Source of the DNA: Rhodoplanes sp963712435
GTDB taxonomy: Bacteria; Pseudomonadota; Alphaproteobacteria; Rhizobiales; Xanthobacteraceae
Length of the DNA stretch: 64,000 bases
Reading direction: 5' to 3'
Assembly (NCBI GenBank): GCA_963712435.1
Contig: CAVQIB010000001.1
Location: 248,001 to 312,000, forward strand
Shown piece by piece: positions 9,964-20,062 of this stretch. The translations under genes were made by a program, and so were the position numbers. Each line of letters starts with the position of its first letter. The first letter of the stretch is position 1. The notes under the pieces were generated by a model, which saw nothing but the letters and a program-made list of their open reading frames with translations, was not told where the DNA came from and made no database searches.

Positions 9964-10542
9964 TCAGCGGTTCTGGCCCGGCCGCCAGAGAACGTCGCCG
10001 GCGCCTTTGTCATTGAGGTAGCGGGCGGCGACGAAGAGGAAATCCGACAGGCGATTGACGTATTTCAGGGCCGGCGCCGAGACCTCCTCGTTTCCGGTAT
10101 CCGCGAGCGCCGCCATCAGCCGCTCGGCCCGCCGGCAGACCGTCCGGGACAGGTGCAGCGCCGCCGAGGCCGCCGAGCCGCCGGGGAGAACGAAGGAGCG
10201 CAGCGGCTTGAGCTCCGCATTGAGCCGGTCGATCTCCTCCTCGAGGCGGCTCACCTGCGCCTCGGTGACGGTGAGCCGCGCGCCGCCCGGCCCCTTGCCC
10301 TTGTCCGGCATGCAGAGATCGGCGCCAAGATCGAAAAGGTCGTTCTGGATGCGCTCGAGCATCGCGTCGAGGTCGGGATTGTCCCGCGTGTGCAGCCGTG
10401 CGAGGCCGATCGTGGAGTTCGTTTCGTCCACGGTTCCGTACGCCTCGATCCGGGCGTCGTATTTCTTGCGCCGCTCGCCGGTTCCGAGCGCGGTCGTGCC
10501 GTCGTCCCCGGTGCGGGTGTAGATGCGGTTGAGCACGACCAT
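9964..10542 (-). CDS. ATP:cob(I)alamin adenosyltransferase, PduO type
   Basis: This enzyme transfers the 5'-deoxyadenosyl group of ATP to cob(I)alamin, forming coenzyme B12. The N-terminal ATP loop YTRTGDDGTTALGTGERRKK is intact, with GTVDETNSTIGLAR, QNDLFDLGADLC, SFVLPGGSAASAALHLSRTV and NRLSDFLFVAARY further on. I start it at MVVLNRIYTRTG (192 residues), since 23 residues upstream have no family character. In the same strand order it sits between the HIG1-type membrane protein and etfB, an arrangement conserved in many alphaproteobacteria. Confidence 0.9.
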   Translation of the reverse strand: MVVLNRIYTRTGDDGTTALGTGERRKKYDARIEAYGTVDETNSTIGLARLHTRDNPDLDAMLERIQNDLFDLGADLCMPDKGKGPGGARLTVTEAQVSRLEEEIDRLNAELKPLRSFVLPGGSAASAALHLSRTVCRRAERLMAALADTGNEEVSAPALKYVNRLSDFLFVAARYLNDKGAGDVLWRPGQNR

Positions 10543-10620
10543 GGCGACCCCGTGAAATGAATGGACAGGTGTTCGCGCGCGCGGTTGGGAATCGATGGCG
10601 CGCCGCAGCAAGGCCGGAGG

Positions 10621-10815
10621 TTAGCGCCCCATCGCCCAGATTGTCAGCATGATCACGAGTATGGCGACGAATTGCAGCACCACGCGCCACCGCATGAGCT
10701 GCTGCGAAACATGCGGCGAACCTCCCCGCAGCATGTTCGCGAGCCCGAGAAGAAGCACCACGGCGACCGCTCCGATCGCCACCGGAACCGCATAAACGCT
10801 CAACGCATACGCCAT
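10621..10815 (-). CDS. Twin transmembrane protein, HIG1-domain type
   Basis: A 64-residue protein with two membrane helices (VPVAIGAVAVVLLLGLANML and VVLQFVAILVIMLTIWAM) joined by a polar loop RGGSPHVSQQLMRWR, the signature of bacterial HIG1-like twin-TM proteins. Mitochondrial relatives associate with cytochrome oxidase supercomplexes; the bacterial role is not settled. The start at MAYALSVYAVPV is preferred, because the 13 residues upstream (AERARRPCEGGK) do not resemble the family. It precedes the adenosyltransferase gene and may be co-transcribed with it (78 bases apart). Confidence 0.8.
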   Translation of the reverse strand: MAYALSVYAVPVAIGAVAVVLLLGLANMLRGGSPHVSQQLMRWRVVLQFVAILVIMLTIWAMGR

Positions 10816-10961
10816 CTTCCCTCCTTCGCACGGCCGCCGGGCGCGCTCAGCCATCGTGCCGGCCCGCGCGGGGACAATGCCGGCGATAACTCGCTATATG
10901 GGCAGCGGCAACTTGCGTTCCCACGCCCCGGCATTGGCGCTCGCCATCACAGGCCTCACAC

Positions 10962-12125
10962 ATGAACGAGAACTCGACGCCCTGGAAGCCCCGCACGCTC
11001 GCCGCGCAGGCGCTCGGCCGGATCGAGCCGCAGACCAGGGCCGTCGTGCCGCCGGTGCATGTGTCGACCACCTATCTGCGCGACCCGGACAATGCCTACC
11101 GCGCCGGCCTCGTCTATGGCCGGCCGGACAACGAGACGGTGCGGCATGCCGAAAGCGTCATCGCCGCGCTCGAAGGCGGCAAGGCCGCGCTTCTGTTCGG
11201 CGCGGGCATGGCGGCGGCGACCGCGGCGGTGATGGCGCTCCCGACGCCCGGACGCATCCTTGCCTCGCAGGTGATGTATTGGGCGTTCCGCGACTGGCTC
11301 GTGCGCGAGGCGCCGCGGTTCGGACATTGCGTCGAACTGGTGGACACGACCGATCTCGCCGCGGTCCGGGCCGCGGTCGCGCGCGAGCGCCCGGTGCTGG
11401 TCTGGATCGAAACGCCGGGCAATCCGCTATGGAGCGTCAGCGACATTGCGGCGATCGCGGAGATCGCGCATGCGGCGGGAGCGCGGCTGGCGGTGGATTC
11501 CACGGTCGCGACGCCGGTTTTCACCCGCCCGCTCGGGCTTGGCGCCGATATCGTGATGCATTCGGCGTCCAAATATCTCAACGGGCATTCCGACGTGGTC
11601 GCCGGCGCGCTCGCCGTCGCCAGCGAAGACGAGTGGTGGGCGCGGATCGCGGCCCTGCGCACGCGGCATGGCATGATCCTCGGTCCGTTCGAGGCGTGGC
11701 TGCTCATGCGCGGCCTGCGCACGCTCGACGTCCGGGTGCGGACGCAATCCGCCAGTGCGGGCCTGCTCGCTGACCGGCTGACGCGCCACCCGGCGATCGC
11801 GCAGGTCCTCTATCCGGGACTGCCGGACCATCCCGGCCACGCCGTCGCGGCGGCGCAGATGTCGGGCTACGGCGCGATGCTGTCGATCCGCGTGCGGGGC
11901 GGCGAGACGGCGGCGATTGCGGCGGCCGCGCGCGTGCGCCTGTGGAAGCGGGCGACCTCGCTCGGCGGCGTCGAAAGCCTGATCGAGCATCGGGCCTCGG
12001 TCGAAGGGCCGGATTCCCCCTGCCCGCCCGACCTCCTGCGCCTCTCCGTCGGCCTCGAAGATGCCGACGACCTCTACGCCGACCTCGACGCCGCGCTGAC
12101 GCAAGCAGAGGCGCAGGGCCGCTGA
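10962..12125 (+). CDS. Cys/Met-metabolism PLP-dependent enzyme (cystathionine lyase/synthase family)
   Basis: A 387-residue fold-type I PLP enzyme of the cystathionine gamma-synthase/beta-lyase family. Visible are PVHVSTTYL near the start, YGRPDNETV, GGKAALLFGAGMAA, the PLP-binding Asp in RLAVDSTVATPV, and the Schiff-base Lys in VMHSASKYLNGHSDVVAG; SLGGVESLIEHRAS and LRLSVGLEDADDL close the domain. The substrate (cystathionine, O-acylhomoserine or another thioether) cannot be decided from sequence alone. It is divergent from the HIG1-type gene. Confidence 0.85.
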   Translation: MNENSTPWKPRTLAAQALGRIEPQTRAVVPPVHVSTTYLRDPDNAYRAGLVYGRPDNETVRHAESVIAALEGGKAALLFGAGMAAATAAVMALPTPGRILASQVMYWAFRDWLVREAPRFGHCVELVDTTDLAAVRAAVARERPVLVWIETPGNPLWSVSDIAAIAEIAHAAGARLAVDSTVATPVFTRPLGLGADIVMHSASKYLNGHSDVVAGALAVASEDEWWARIAALRTRHGMILGPFEAWLLMRGLRTLDVRVRTQSASAGLLADRLTRHPAIAQVLYPGLPDHPGHAVAAAQMSGYGAMLSIRVRGGETAAIAAAARVRLWKRATSLGGVESLIEHRASVEGPDSPCPPDLLRLSVGLEDADDLYADLDAALTQAEAQGR

Positions 12126-12145
12126 GCGAAGCATCTCCCGCTCCG

Positions 12146-12172
12146 CTCATTCCCGCGAACGCGGGAATCCAC
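12146..12172. repeat. Short palindromic repeat (REP hairpin)
   Basis: The stretch CTCATTCCCGCGAACGCGGGAATCCAC forms a hairpin with arms ATTCCCGCG/CGCGGGAAT. The same hairpin, in the other orientation, occurs near 41443-41465. It is a dispersed intergenic repeat and could also act as a weak terminator for the PLP-enzyme gene that ends 20 bases before. Confidence 0.55.
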
Positions 12173-12278
12173 TTTGGCGCGAGGACGAGCGAAGCAGATT
12201 TCTGACGTCGATGTACGGTGCTCTTGGCAGGACCTGCTCCGGCAAGCCCGCTAAGCGACGGCGTCCAGCGACGCGCGC

Positions 12279-12725
12279 TTAGTCGGCGAGGTGCTTCTCG
12301 ATCTCGTAGATCGGCTGCTTGGTGAGGTCCTTGTCGATCTCCGCGACGATGCGGTTCTTCACCTCGGCGTGGAAGGCGCGGCGCAATTCGGCGAGCGTGC
12401 GCGGCGGCGCGATGACGACCAGCGCCTTGACCTTGCGGTCGCGGACGATGCGGTGCAGGGCGTCGGCGATGTCATGCGCGAAGCGCTGCTCCTCGAGCTC
12501 GTGCCAGTCGGTGCCCTCAACGGCGCTGCGGCGCGCGCCGACGCTCGCGAAGCTGCGGCCGGGCTGATCCGAGCCCTGGTCGCGCGTGGCCGGATTGAGG
12601 TCGTGCAGGACCCGCTCGGTCTTGAGATTGAGATACTTCTCATCCCCCTCGTTGCGCAGAAACAGGGCCTTGCGGCCGTCGCCGACAAACACGAACGCGT
12701 CGTGGGGGATGCTGATCTTCGCCAT
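12279..12725 (-). CDS. Host-attachment (baeRF-type) family protein
   Basis: A 148-residue soluble protein of the family called host attachment protein after an Agrobacterium gene, related in fold to archaeal release-factor-like (baeRF) domains. Family features seen are the start IPHDAFVFVGDGRKALFLRN, the segment EGTDWHELEEQRFAHDIADAL and the core KALVVIAPPRTLAELRRAFH, ending with DLTKQPIYEIEKHL. The molecular function is not known. It stands alone between a PLP enzyme and an acyl-CoA dehydrogenase. Confidence 0.75.
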   Translation of the reverse strand: MAKISIPHDAFVFVGDGRKALFLRNEGDEKYLNLKTERVLHDLNPATRDQGSDQPGRSFASVGARRSAVEGTDWHELEEQRFAHDIADALHRIVRDRKVKALVVIAPPRTLAELRRAFHAEVKNRIVAEIDKDLTKQPIYEIEKHLAD

Positions 12726-12968
12726 GAAAACCTCGTACCGGGTCTGTCCTGCTGGACCAGGACGCCCCCGTTCACATTAATCTGCATCAACAATTCGCTG
12801 CCGGCGCCAAAGTGCCGGAAAAACATGTGCTTCCGCCGCCGGGCGGCGGGTGGACGCGCCGCAATCAAGCGGAATGCATGGTCCGAGCGCGCGGATCAGG
12901 CCGCGGGCACCCGCGAGCGCCCGGCGCGCCGGCGAAGCCTCTTTACCGACCCCCGACCGCGGACGGCG

Positions 12969-14646
12969 TCAGTTGCGGCGATCCATCAGCCGGCGCGCGA
13001 TGACCTGCGCCTGGATTTCCGCCGCGCCCTCGAAGATCGAGAGAATGCGCGCATCGCACAACAGGCGCGATGCCTTGTATTCGAGCGCGAACCCGTTGCC
13101 GCCGTGAATTTGCAGGGCGTTGTCCGCCGCCGCCCACGCGACCCGGGCGGCGAGCAGCTTCGCCATGCCCGCCTCGAGGTCGCAGCGCTTGCCCTCGTCC
13201 TTCTCGCGCGCGGCGTGATAGGTGATCTGCCGCGCGATCATGATTTCCGCCGCCATCATGGCGATCTTGTCGGAAACGCGCGGAAAGTTGATGATCGGCT
13301 GGCCGAACTGCACGCGCGTCTCGGCATAGCGCAGCCCTTCCTCCATGGCCGCCTCGGCGACTCCGATCGCGCGCGCCGCGGTCTGGATGCGGGCCGCCTC
13401 GAAGGTCTGCATCAGCTGCTTGAAGCCCTGGCCCTCGACGCCGCCGAGCAGGTTCTCGGCCTTCACCTCGAACCCGTCGAAAGCGATCTCGTATTCCTTC
13501 ATCCCGCGATAGCCGAGCACCTCGATCTCGGTGCCCGACATGCCCTCCGCCGGGAACGGATTCTCGATCCGTCCCGCGCGGCTTTTCGGCGAGCAGCATG
13601 GACAGGCCCTGGTAGCCGGGATCCTTCGGGTTGGTCCGCACCAGGAGGGTCATGAGATCGGCGCGCACCGGATGGGTGATCCAGGTCTTGTTGCCGTAAA
13701 CCTTGTAGACGTCGCCCTCGCGCACCGCCCGGGTTTTCAGCGAGGCGAGGTCGGACCCGGTGTTCGGCTCGGTGAACACCGCCGTCGGGAGAACCTCGCC
13801 GGTGGCGATCTTCGGCAGCCACTTGCGCTTCTGCTCGTCGGTGCCGCTGGCGAGAATGAGCTCCGCCGCGATTTCCGAACGGGTGCCGAGGCTGCCGACG
13901 CCGATATAGCCGCGCGACAGTTCCTCGGAGACGACGCACATCGACTCCTTGCCGAGCCCCAGGCCGCCATACTCTTCCGGCAGCGTCAGCCCGAACACCC
14001 CGAGCTCGGCGACATGCGCGATCGTCTCCAGCGGGATGTAGCTGTTGGTGAGATGCCATTCATGCGCGTGCGGAATGACCTCGCTGTCGGCGAATTTGCG
14101 CATCTCGTCGCGGATTTGTTCGAGCGTCTCGTCCATGCCGCAGTCGCCCGGGGTCGCGGTGTGGTGAGCGCTGATCAGCTCGGTCAGCCGGGCGCGATTG
14201 GCGGGCGTATTGCCGGTCGTCGCCAGCGCTTCGAGCGCCGGACCGAGCCGCGCCGCCACGTCGGCCGTGTCGAGGCCGAGATCGATCGGACGCACGAATT
14301 CGCCTTGGCTTATCGGGATGCCCCCGACCACCTGCGCCAAATATTCGCCGAGCCCGACGCGCACGACCAGTTCCTCGATCTGGTGGAAACGCCCCGTCTC
14401 GCTCATGCGGGCGGCATAGACCGCGAGCTGCCGCACCGCCTCCGCATAGGTTGCGAGCCAGGCAAGCCCATGCGTGGCGCGCTGCTCGCGGTCGAACAGG
14501 CGTGCCGCAATCCCCCCCTCCGCAGAAACGCGCGCGCGCACCTTGTAGATTGCATCGGCCAGGATCGTTTCGAGCGCCCCGGCGGCTTCATGAGCGACGC
14601 TGACGAGATCGGGAACCGTTTCTGCACGCAACGCAGCAATTGCCAT
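12969..14646 (-). CDS. Acyl-CoA dehydrogenase (one frame break)
   Basis: A flavoenzyme that oxidises an acyl-CoA and passes electrons to ETF (etfAB lie 3 kb away). It carries an extra helical N-terminal region of about 180 residues before the dehydrogenase core. The core shows LPEEYGGLGLGKESMCVVSE, AVFTEPNTGSDLASLKTRA, GNKTWITHPVRADLMTLLV, then RIQTAARAIGVAEAAMEEG, RVQFGQPI and the C-terminal LSIFEGAAEIQAQVIARRL with the likely catalytic Glu. The frame breaks near 13560-13590, between MLLAEKPRGT and SGTEIEVLGYRGMKEYE; both halves are well conserved. The substrate is unknown. Confidence 0.85.
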
Positions 14647-14795
14647 GGAAATCTCCGAAAATCGCGGTTTCGCGCTGCCGCAAACGACTATTTCAATGCT
14701 CCGAAACCAAGCTCAAGGCAAGGCCGGACTGTCGTATTTGCGCGTGATCCGCCTGCGCCGAAGGACCTTGCCAAGCCCGCAAGCATTGGCAAGGG

Positions 14796-15680
14796 ATGAC
14801 GATCTCTGATTGGACCTTGCCCGTGCGCCTATTGTTCAGCTGCCCCCGCATCGCCTATGACGCCTTCGACGCCTTCGCCCGCGACGACGGGTGGGCGATC
14901 GCGAGCCACATCGCCCTGTCTTTGCTGATGTCCTTGTTCCCTTTCCTGATCTTCGTCACCGCGCTGACCGGGTTTCTCGGCACCCAGAACCTCTCCGACC
15001 AGGTCGCGCTGCTGCTGCTCGAAGCCTGGCCGCAGGAGGTGTCAGGCCCGATCGTCAGCGAGATCGAGAACGTGCTGACCACATCGCATTCCGGCCTGTT
15101 GACGATCGGGGCGGCGCTCGCGCTCTATTTTTCGACGAACGGCATCGAGAGCCTGCGCATTGGGCTCAACCGGGCCTATGGCGTCGTCGAGATGCGCTCG
15201 TGGTGGCTCCTGCGCCTTGAATTGATCGCCTATGTGCTGGTCGCCGCGCTTGCGATGATCGCTCTGTCCTTCCTCGTCGTGCTCGCTCCGCTGATCCTGC
15301 GCACATCGACGCGCTATTTTCCCGGACTGAGCCAATTGGAGCCGATGCTGACCTTTCTGCGCTTCGGCGTCGCGACCGTCGTCCTCGTCATTGCGCTCGT
15401 GCTCGTGCACAAATGGCTGCCGGCCGGCAAACGCTCGCTGTTGGACATCGCCCCGGGGATCGTCGTCACGCTCGCTATGTGGCTTATCACCGGCGTGCTG
15501 TTCGGACGCTATCTCGCGGAATTCGCAGGCACTTATGTCTCGATGTACGCCGGTCTTGCCTCGGCGATGATCGCGCTCGTGTTCTTGTACTGGACGGCGA
15601 CGATCTTCATCTATGGCGGGGAGCTCAACGCGGTCATCGTCAATATGCGCCAGAAGCGCAAGGACGCCGATCAGCGATGA
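14796..15680 (+). CDS. YihY/virulence factor BrkB family inner-membrane protein
   Basis: A 294-residue integral membrane protein with about six helices. Family features are the conserved N-terminal segment DDGWAIASHIALSLLMSLFPFLIFV, the loop YFSTNGIESLRIGLNRAYG, and the end YAGLASAMIALVFLYWTATIFIYGGELNAV, with a charged cytoplasmic tail (RQKRKDADQR). The family was once taken for RNase BN, which is wrong; its role is not established. It is divergent from the acyl-CoA dehydrogenase and convergent with bolA. Confidence 0.85.
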   Translation: MTISDWTLPVRLLFSCPRIAYDAFDAFARDDGWAIASHIALSLLMSLFPFLIFVTALTGFLGTQNLSDQVALLLLEAWPQEVSGPIVSEIENVLTTSHSGLLTIGAALALYFSTNGIESLRIGLNRAYGVVEMRSWWLLRLELIAYVLVAALAMIALSFLVVLAPLILRTSTRYFPGLSQLEPMLTFLRFGVATVVLVIALVLVHKWLPAGKRSLLDIAPGIVVTLAMWLITGVLFGRYLAEFAGTYVSMYAGLASAMIALVFLYWTATIFIYGGELNAVIVNMRQKRKDADQR

Positions 15681-15744
15681 ACGTCAGCTATGGCGTCGCG
15701 CGTCTTGCCGAGCGAAGCGTTGCCGGCCACGCGCGTTTCCCGGA

Positions 15745-16011
15745 TCAGTTCGTCTCTCCCGGCGCGGCCGCCTCGATCGCAAGCGCGTGGATGCCGCCCG
15801 CAAGCTCTTCGGACAGCGCCTGATTGATCATCCGGTGACGGTCGAGCCGGCTCTTTCCGGAAAACGCCGACGCGACGATGCTGACGCGAAAATGGGTCTC
15901 GCCGCCCTGACGCCAGCCGGCATGGCCTTCATGCCGATGCGATTCGTCGATCACCGTCAGGCGCTCGGGAGTGAAAGCCTTCGTGAGCTTTTCTGCGATA
16001 GCATCGTTCAT
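15745..16011 (-). CDS. BolA family protein
   Basis: An 88-residue BolA-like protein, a partner of monothiol glutaredoxins in iron-sulfur trafficking or a DNA-binding regulator. The class II KH-like core is seen in LTVIDESHRHEGHAGWRQGGETHF and SRLDRHRMINQALSEEL, with the invariant His. I start it at MNDAIAEKLTKAF; eleven upstream residues (VGIETRFGMR) are atypical. It is divergent from the J-domain protein gene, as in many alphaproteobacteria. Confidence 0.85.
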   Translation of the reverse strand: MNDAIAEKLTKAFTPERLTVIDESHRHEGHAGWRQGGETHFRVSIVASAFSGKSRLDRHRMINQALSEELAGGIHALAIEAAAPGETN

Positions 16012-16131
16012 GCGCATGCCGAACCTCGTCTCGATGCCGACCACCCGTCCGCTTTCGCGATCCGCGGATCACGTTATCCGGATCCTGTCAAGCTTGCGGG
16101 GAATGGCAAGAAGTCCACATAATGGCTTCCG

Positions 16132-16752
16132 ATGAAGTTGGACTCACCCTTTTTCGATCGCATCCGCGTCAAGCCCGAGCGCGACCGCCGGCCGACGGGC
16201 TCGCCGCCATGCGAGTGGCCGGGCTGCCAGGGCTCGGCGACCCATCGCGCCCCCAAGGGCCGGACGCGCGAGCAGGAGTACTGGCGTTTTTGTCTCGACC
16301 ACGTGCGTGAGTACAACCAGTCCTACAACTTTTTCGACGGGATGAGCGCCGAAGCGGTGGAGCGCTTCCAGAAGGACGCGGTGACCGGTCACCGCCCGAC
16401 CTGGAAGCTCGGCCTCTCGGTCGCATCGCGTTTCAAGCGTTTGAAGCTCGACAGCTTGTTTTCCGACGCCACCGATCCCTTTGCGTTCCAGCAGGAGTTC
16501 GGCAAGGGCCGCGCCCGCCGGGACGGCGCCCAGTCGCAAGGCGAGCGCCGCACGGTCCACAATGCCGAGCGCAAGGCGCTGCATACGATGGGCCTCGAGG
16601 AAGGCGCGAAACGGGCCGAGATCAAGGGTCGCTTCAAGGACTTGGTCAAGCGGCATCATCCGGATGCGAATGGCGGCGACCGCGGGTCGGAAGACAAATT
16701 GCGTGAGATCATCGAGGCGTACAATTTTCTGAAATCGACGGGGCTGTGCTGA
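16132..16752 (+). CDS. J-domain (DnaJ-like) protein
   Basis: A 206-residue co-chaperone. The N-terminal two thirds hold an uncharacterised region with a Cys-containing motif (CEWPGCQGSATHRAP, then YWRFCLDHVREYNQSYNFF); the J domain is at the C-terminus from about residue 145, with HTMGLEEGAKRAEIKGRFKD and the HPD motif in LVKRHHPDANGGDRGSE that stimulates DnaK ATPase. Placing the J domain at the C-terminus is typical of this alphaproteobacterial family. It is followed by cobS about 250 bases downstream; the gap shows no further gene. Confidence 0.85.
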   Translation: MKLDSPFFDRIRVKPERDRRPTGSPPCEWPGCQGSATHRAPKGRTREQEYWRFCLDHVREYNQSYNFFDGMSAEAVERFQKDAVTGHRPTWKLGLSVASRFKRLKLDSLFSDATDPFAFQQEFGKGRARRDGAQSQGERRTVHNAERKALHTMGLEEGAKRAEIKGRFKDLVKRHHPDANGGDRGSEDKLREIIEAYNFLKSTGLC

Positions 16753-17001
16753 TCTGCAGAGACGCCTTAGCGGATTATTCCGGCGCGGGAACCGGCATGG
16801 GCCCGGGCGGGTTCCGCCTTTCAGCGGACAAGGACGACCGGGCGGCCCATGCGCAGCAGGATGTGCGTCCCTATATGAGGTCAACCCCCGTCCGTCGTTC
16901 CGGTCGAATGCTTTCGCGCCCCGAGCGCTCTGCTATTTTAGACGCGCGATGTCGAGGCGCCTTGGATCCTGGGATGTCGGACGCCGCCGTCAGGAGGTGC
17001 A

Positions 17002-17987
17002 ATGAACCCCGCAGCTGAACCCGTGGCCGGCCTGCCCGACATGAAGGTGTCGGTGCGCCAGCTGTTCGGCATCGACAGCGATATGGAAGTGCCGGCCTAT
17101 TCCGAGCCGGACGAGCATGTCCCGGATATCGACGCCGACTACCTGTTCGACCGCGCCGACCACGCTCGCCATTCTCGCCGGCTTCGCCAGGAACCGGCGC
17201 GTGATGGTGACCGGCTATCACGGCACCGGCAAATCGACGCATATCGAGCAGGTCGCGGCGCGCCTCAACTGGCCTTGCGTGCGGGTCAACCTCGACAGCC
17301 ACGTCAGCCGCATCGATCTGATCGGCAAGGACGCGATCGTGCTCCAGGAGGGCCAGCAGGTGACCGAGTTCCGCGACGGCATCCTGCCCTGGGCGCTGCA
17401 GCACAATGTCGCGCTCTGTTCGACGAGTACGACGCCGGCCGCCCGGACGTGATGTTCGTGATCCAGCGCGTGCTCGAAGTCTCGGGCCGGCTCACGCTGC
17501 TCGACCAGAACAGGGTGATCAAGCCGCATCCGGCCTTCCGCCTGTTCGCCACCGCCAACACGGTCGGCCTGGGCGATACGAGCGGCCTCTATCACGGCAC
17601 GCAGCAGATCAACCAGGGCCAGATGGACCGCTGGTCGATCGTCACCACGCTCAACTATCTGCCGCACGACAATGAGGTGGAGATCGTCCTCGCCAAGGCG
17701 AAGCACTATCGCGACCGAGCAAGGCCGCGACGTCGTGAACAAGATGGTGCGGCTCGCCGACCTCACCCGCAACGCCTTCATGAACGGCGACCTGTCGACC
17801 GTGATGAGCCCGCGCACGGTGATCACCTGGGCGGAGAACGCCGACATCTTCAAGGAGATCGGCTTCGCCTTCCGGGTGACCTTCCTGAACAAATGCGACG
17901 AGCTCGAACGTCCGCTGGTCGCCGAGTTCTACCAGCGCTGCTTCGGCCAGGAGCTGCCGAATCTCGGTGAATGTGGCGTTGAGCTGA
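17002..17987 (+). CDS. cobS: Cobaltochelatase subunit CobS (four frame breaks)
   Basis: CobS is the AAA+ ATPase subunit of the aerobic cobaltochelatase (CobNST) that inserts cobalt into hydrogenobyrinate a,c-diamide. It starts with KVSVRQLFGIDSDMEVPAYS, followed by the Walker A motif GYHGTGKST, then VRVNLDSHVSRIDLIGKDAI, LDQNRVIKPHPAFRLFATAN and MVRLADLTRNAFMNGDLSTV. The frame breaks near 17160, 17425, 17715 and 17965; after the last shift the gene ends NVALS with TGA at 17985-17987, the ending expected of CobS. The conserved sequence between breaks argues for indel errors, although the damage continues into cobT. Confidence 0.85.
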
Positions 17988-18140
17988 GGGGGAGAGGCCG
18001 GCTCTCGAGGAGGCGCGCGAGAACGAGCGCCGACTCACCTCTCCCGCAGCGTGGAGAACTCGGCGAGCGAAAGCGGCCGGGCGACGAAACCATCTTCAGC
18101 GCAACGTATCCCGCCTCATCGGCACGAGCCCGGAGGCATC

Positions 18141-20062
18141 ATGGCCTCGAACTACAAGGGCAAGCCGTCGTAGCCCATGACCACGAACAGAAGCCCGCGT
18201 AGCCAAGGAAGCCGGCGAGCCGTTCAAGCGGGCGGTGACTGGCTGCCTGCGCGCGATCGCGCGCAAGCCGGAGATCGAGGTCACCTTCGCGGCCGAGCGG
18301 CCCGGGCTGGCCGGCAACAAGGCGCGGCTTCCCGAGCCGCCGCGCAAGCTCACGGACGATGATGCGGCGATCGTGCGCGGCCACGCCGACGCGATCGCGC
18401 TGCGCATGGCCTGTCACGACAAGGCCGTGCATCGCAAGCTCATGCCCGGCGGACAGCAGGCGCGCGCGGTGTTCGAGTCGGTCGAACAGGCGCGGGTCGA
18501 GGCGATCGGCGCCCGCCGGATGATCGGCGTCGCGCGCAATCTGAATTCGATGCTGGACGACCGCTTTCACCGCGGCCGCTATGACGAGATCACCGATCGC
18601 GCCGACGCGCCGATCGAGGACGCGCTCGCGATGATCGTGCGCGAGCGGTTGACCGGGCAGTCCCGCCGCGCGCCGCGCGCAAGATCGTGGAGCTGTGGCA
18701 GCCGTGGATCGAGGGGCGGGCGGGCCGCGACCTCGATCGGCTCGGGAAGCTGATCGAGGATCAGCGTCGTTTCGGCGATGTCGTCCACGACCTGTTGGAA
18801 GCGCTCGACATGGCGGACGAGCGCTCCAGCGCGGAGGATGACGAGGACAGCGAGTACGGGCAGCGACGATGAGCGCAAGGACGACCAGGGCAAGGACGGA
18901 CAGTCGGCCGAGTCGGAGGACATGGAGCGCATGGCGGTCGAGCAGGCGGAGGCGTCGTCTGACCAGACCCCCGACACCGCAACGGAAACGCTCGACGCCC
19001 CGTCCGCCGAAATGCCGGACGAGTCGGAGACCGGCGACTCCGAAACCGCCTCCGAGCCGTGGCGCCCGCGTCACCGGCCGAACGAACCGCGCGGCCCGCA
19101 ATACCGGCCGTTCACCGTCAAGTTCGACGAGGTCATGGGCGCCGAGGAGCTGTGCGAGCCCGACGAGCTCGAGCGCCTGCGCGGCTATCTCGACAAGCAG
19201 CTCGCCAATCTGCAGGGCGTGGTCGCGCGTCTCGCCAACCGGCTGCAGCGCCGCCTGATGGCGCAGCAGAACCGCGCCTGGGAATTCGACCTCGAGGAAG
19301 GGCAGCTCGACCCGGCGCGGCTGGCGCGGATCATCGTCGATCCGCTGCATCCCTTGTCGTTCAAGCGCGAGAAGGACACCAATTTCCGCGACACGGTGGT
19401 CACGCTCCTGATCGACAATTCCGGCTCGATGCGCGGCCGCCCGATCACGGTCGCAGCCACCTGCGCCGACATTCTCGCGCGCACGCTCGAGCGCTGCGGC
19501 GTCAAGGTCGAGATTCTCGGCTTTACCACGCGGGCCTGGAAGGGCGGCCAGTCGCGCGAATCCTGGCTGGCCGCGGGGAAGCCGGCCAATCCCGGCCGGC
19601 TCAACGACCTGCGCCACATCATCTACAAGTCCGCCGATGCGCCCTGGCGGCGGTCGCGCAAGAATCTCGGGCTGATGATGCGCGAGGGCCTGCTCAAGGA
19701 GAACATCGACGGCGAAGCGCTCGATTGGGCGCACAAGCGCCTGCTCGGCCGGCACGGAGGCGCGGAAAATCCTCATGATGATTTCCGACGGCGCCCCGGT
19801 CGACGATTCGACCCTCTCGGTGAATTCCGGTAACTACCTCGAACGCCACCTGCGCTTCGTGATCGAAGACATCGAGCAGCGTTCGCCGGTGGAGCTGATC
19901 GCGATCGGCATCGGCCATGACGTCACGCGCTATTACCGGCGCGCGGTCACCATCGTCGATGCGGAGGAGCTGGGGGGCGCGATGACCGACAAACTGGCCG
20001 AGCTTTTCAGCGAGCAGGCCGCCGAGCCGGGCCGCCCGATCCGCCGACGGCTCAACGCGTGA
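18141..20062 (+). CDS. cobT: Cobaltochelatase subunit CobT (four frame breaks)
   Basis: CobT forms the chaperone-like complex with CobS in cobalt insertion. The probable start is ATG at 18141 (MASNYKGKPS), followed by a frame break near 18175 and then EAGEPFKRAVTGCLRAIARK. Further breaks are near 18690 (before ELWQPWIEGRAGRDLDRLG), near 18860 (before DDERKDDQGKDGQ, the usual acidic linker) and near 19752 (before EARKILMMISDGAPVDDST). The C-terminal von Willebrand A domain has the metal-site motif LLIDNSGSMRGR. ATG at 18177 is an alternative start. The 150 bases between cobS and cobT include facing CTCTCCC/GGGAGAG runs. Confidence 0.85.

Noticed and set aside
17002..20062. cobS and cobT as true pseudogenes
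   Set aside because: Protein conservation resumes exactly after each shift and the expected ends are present, so sequence error is the simpler reading.
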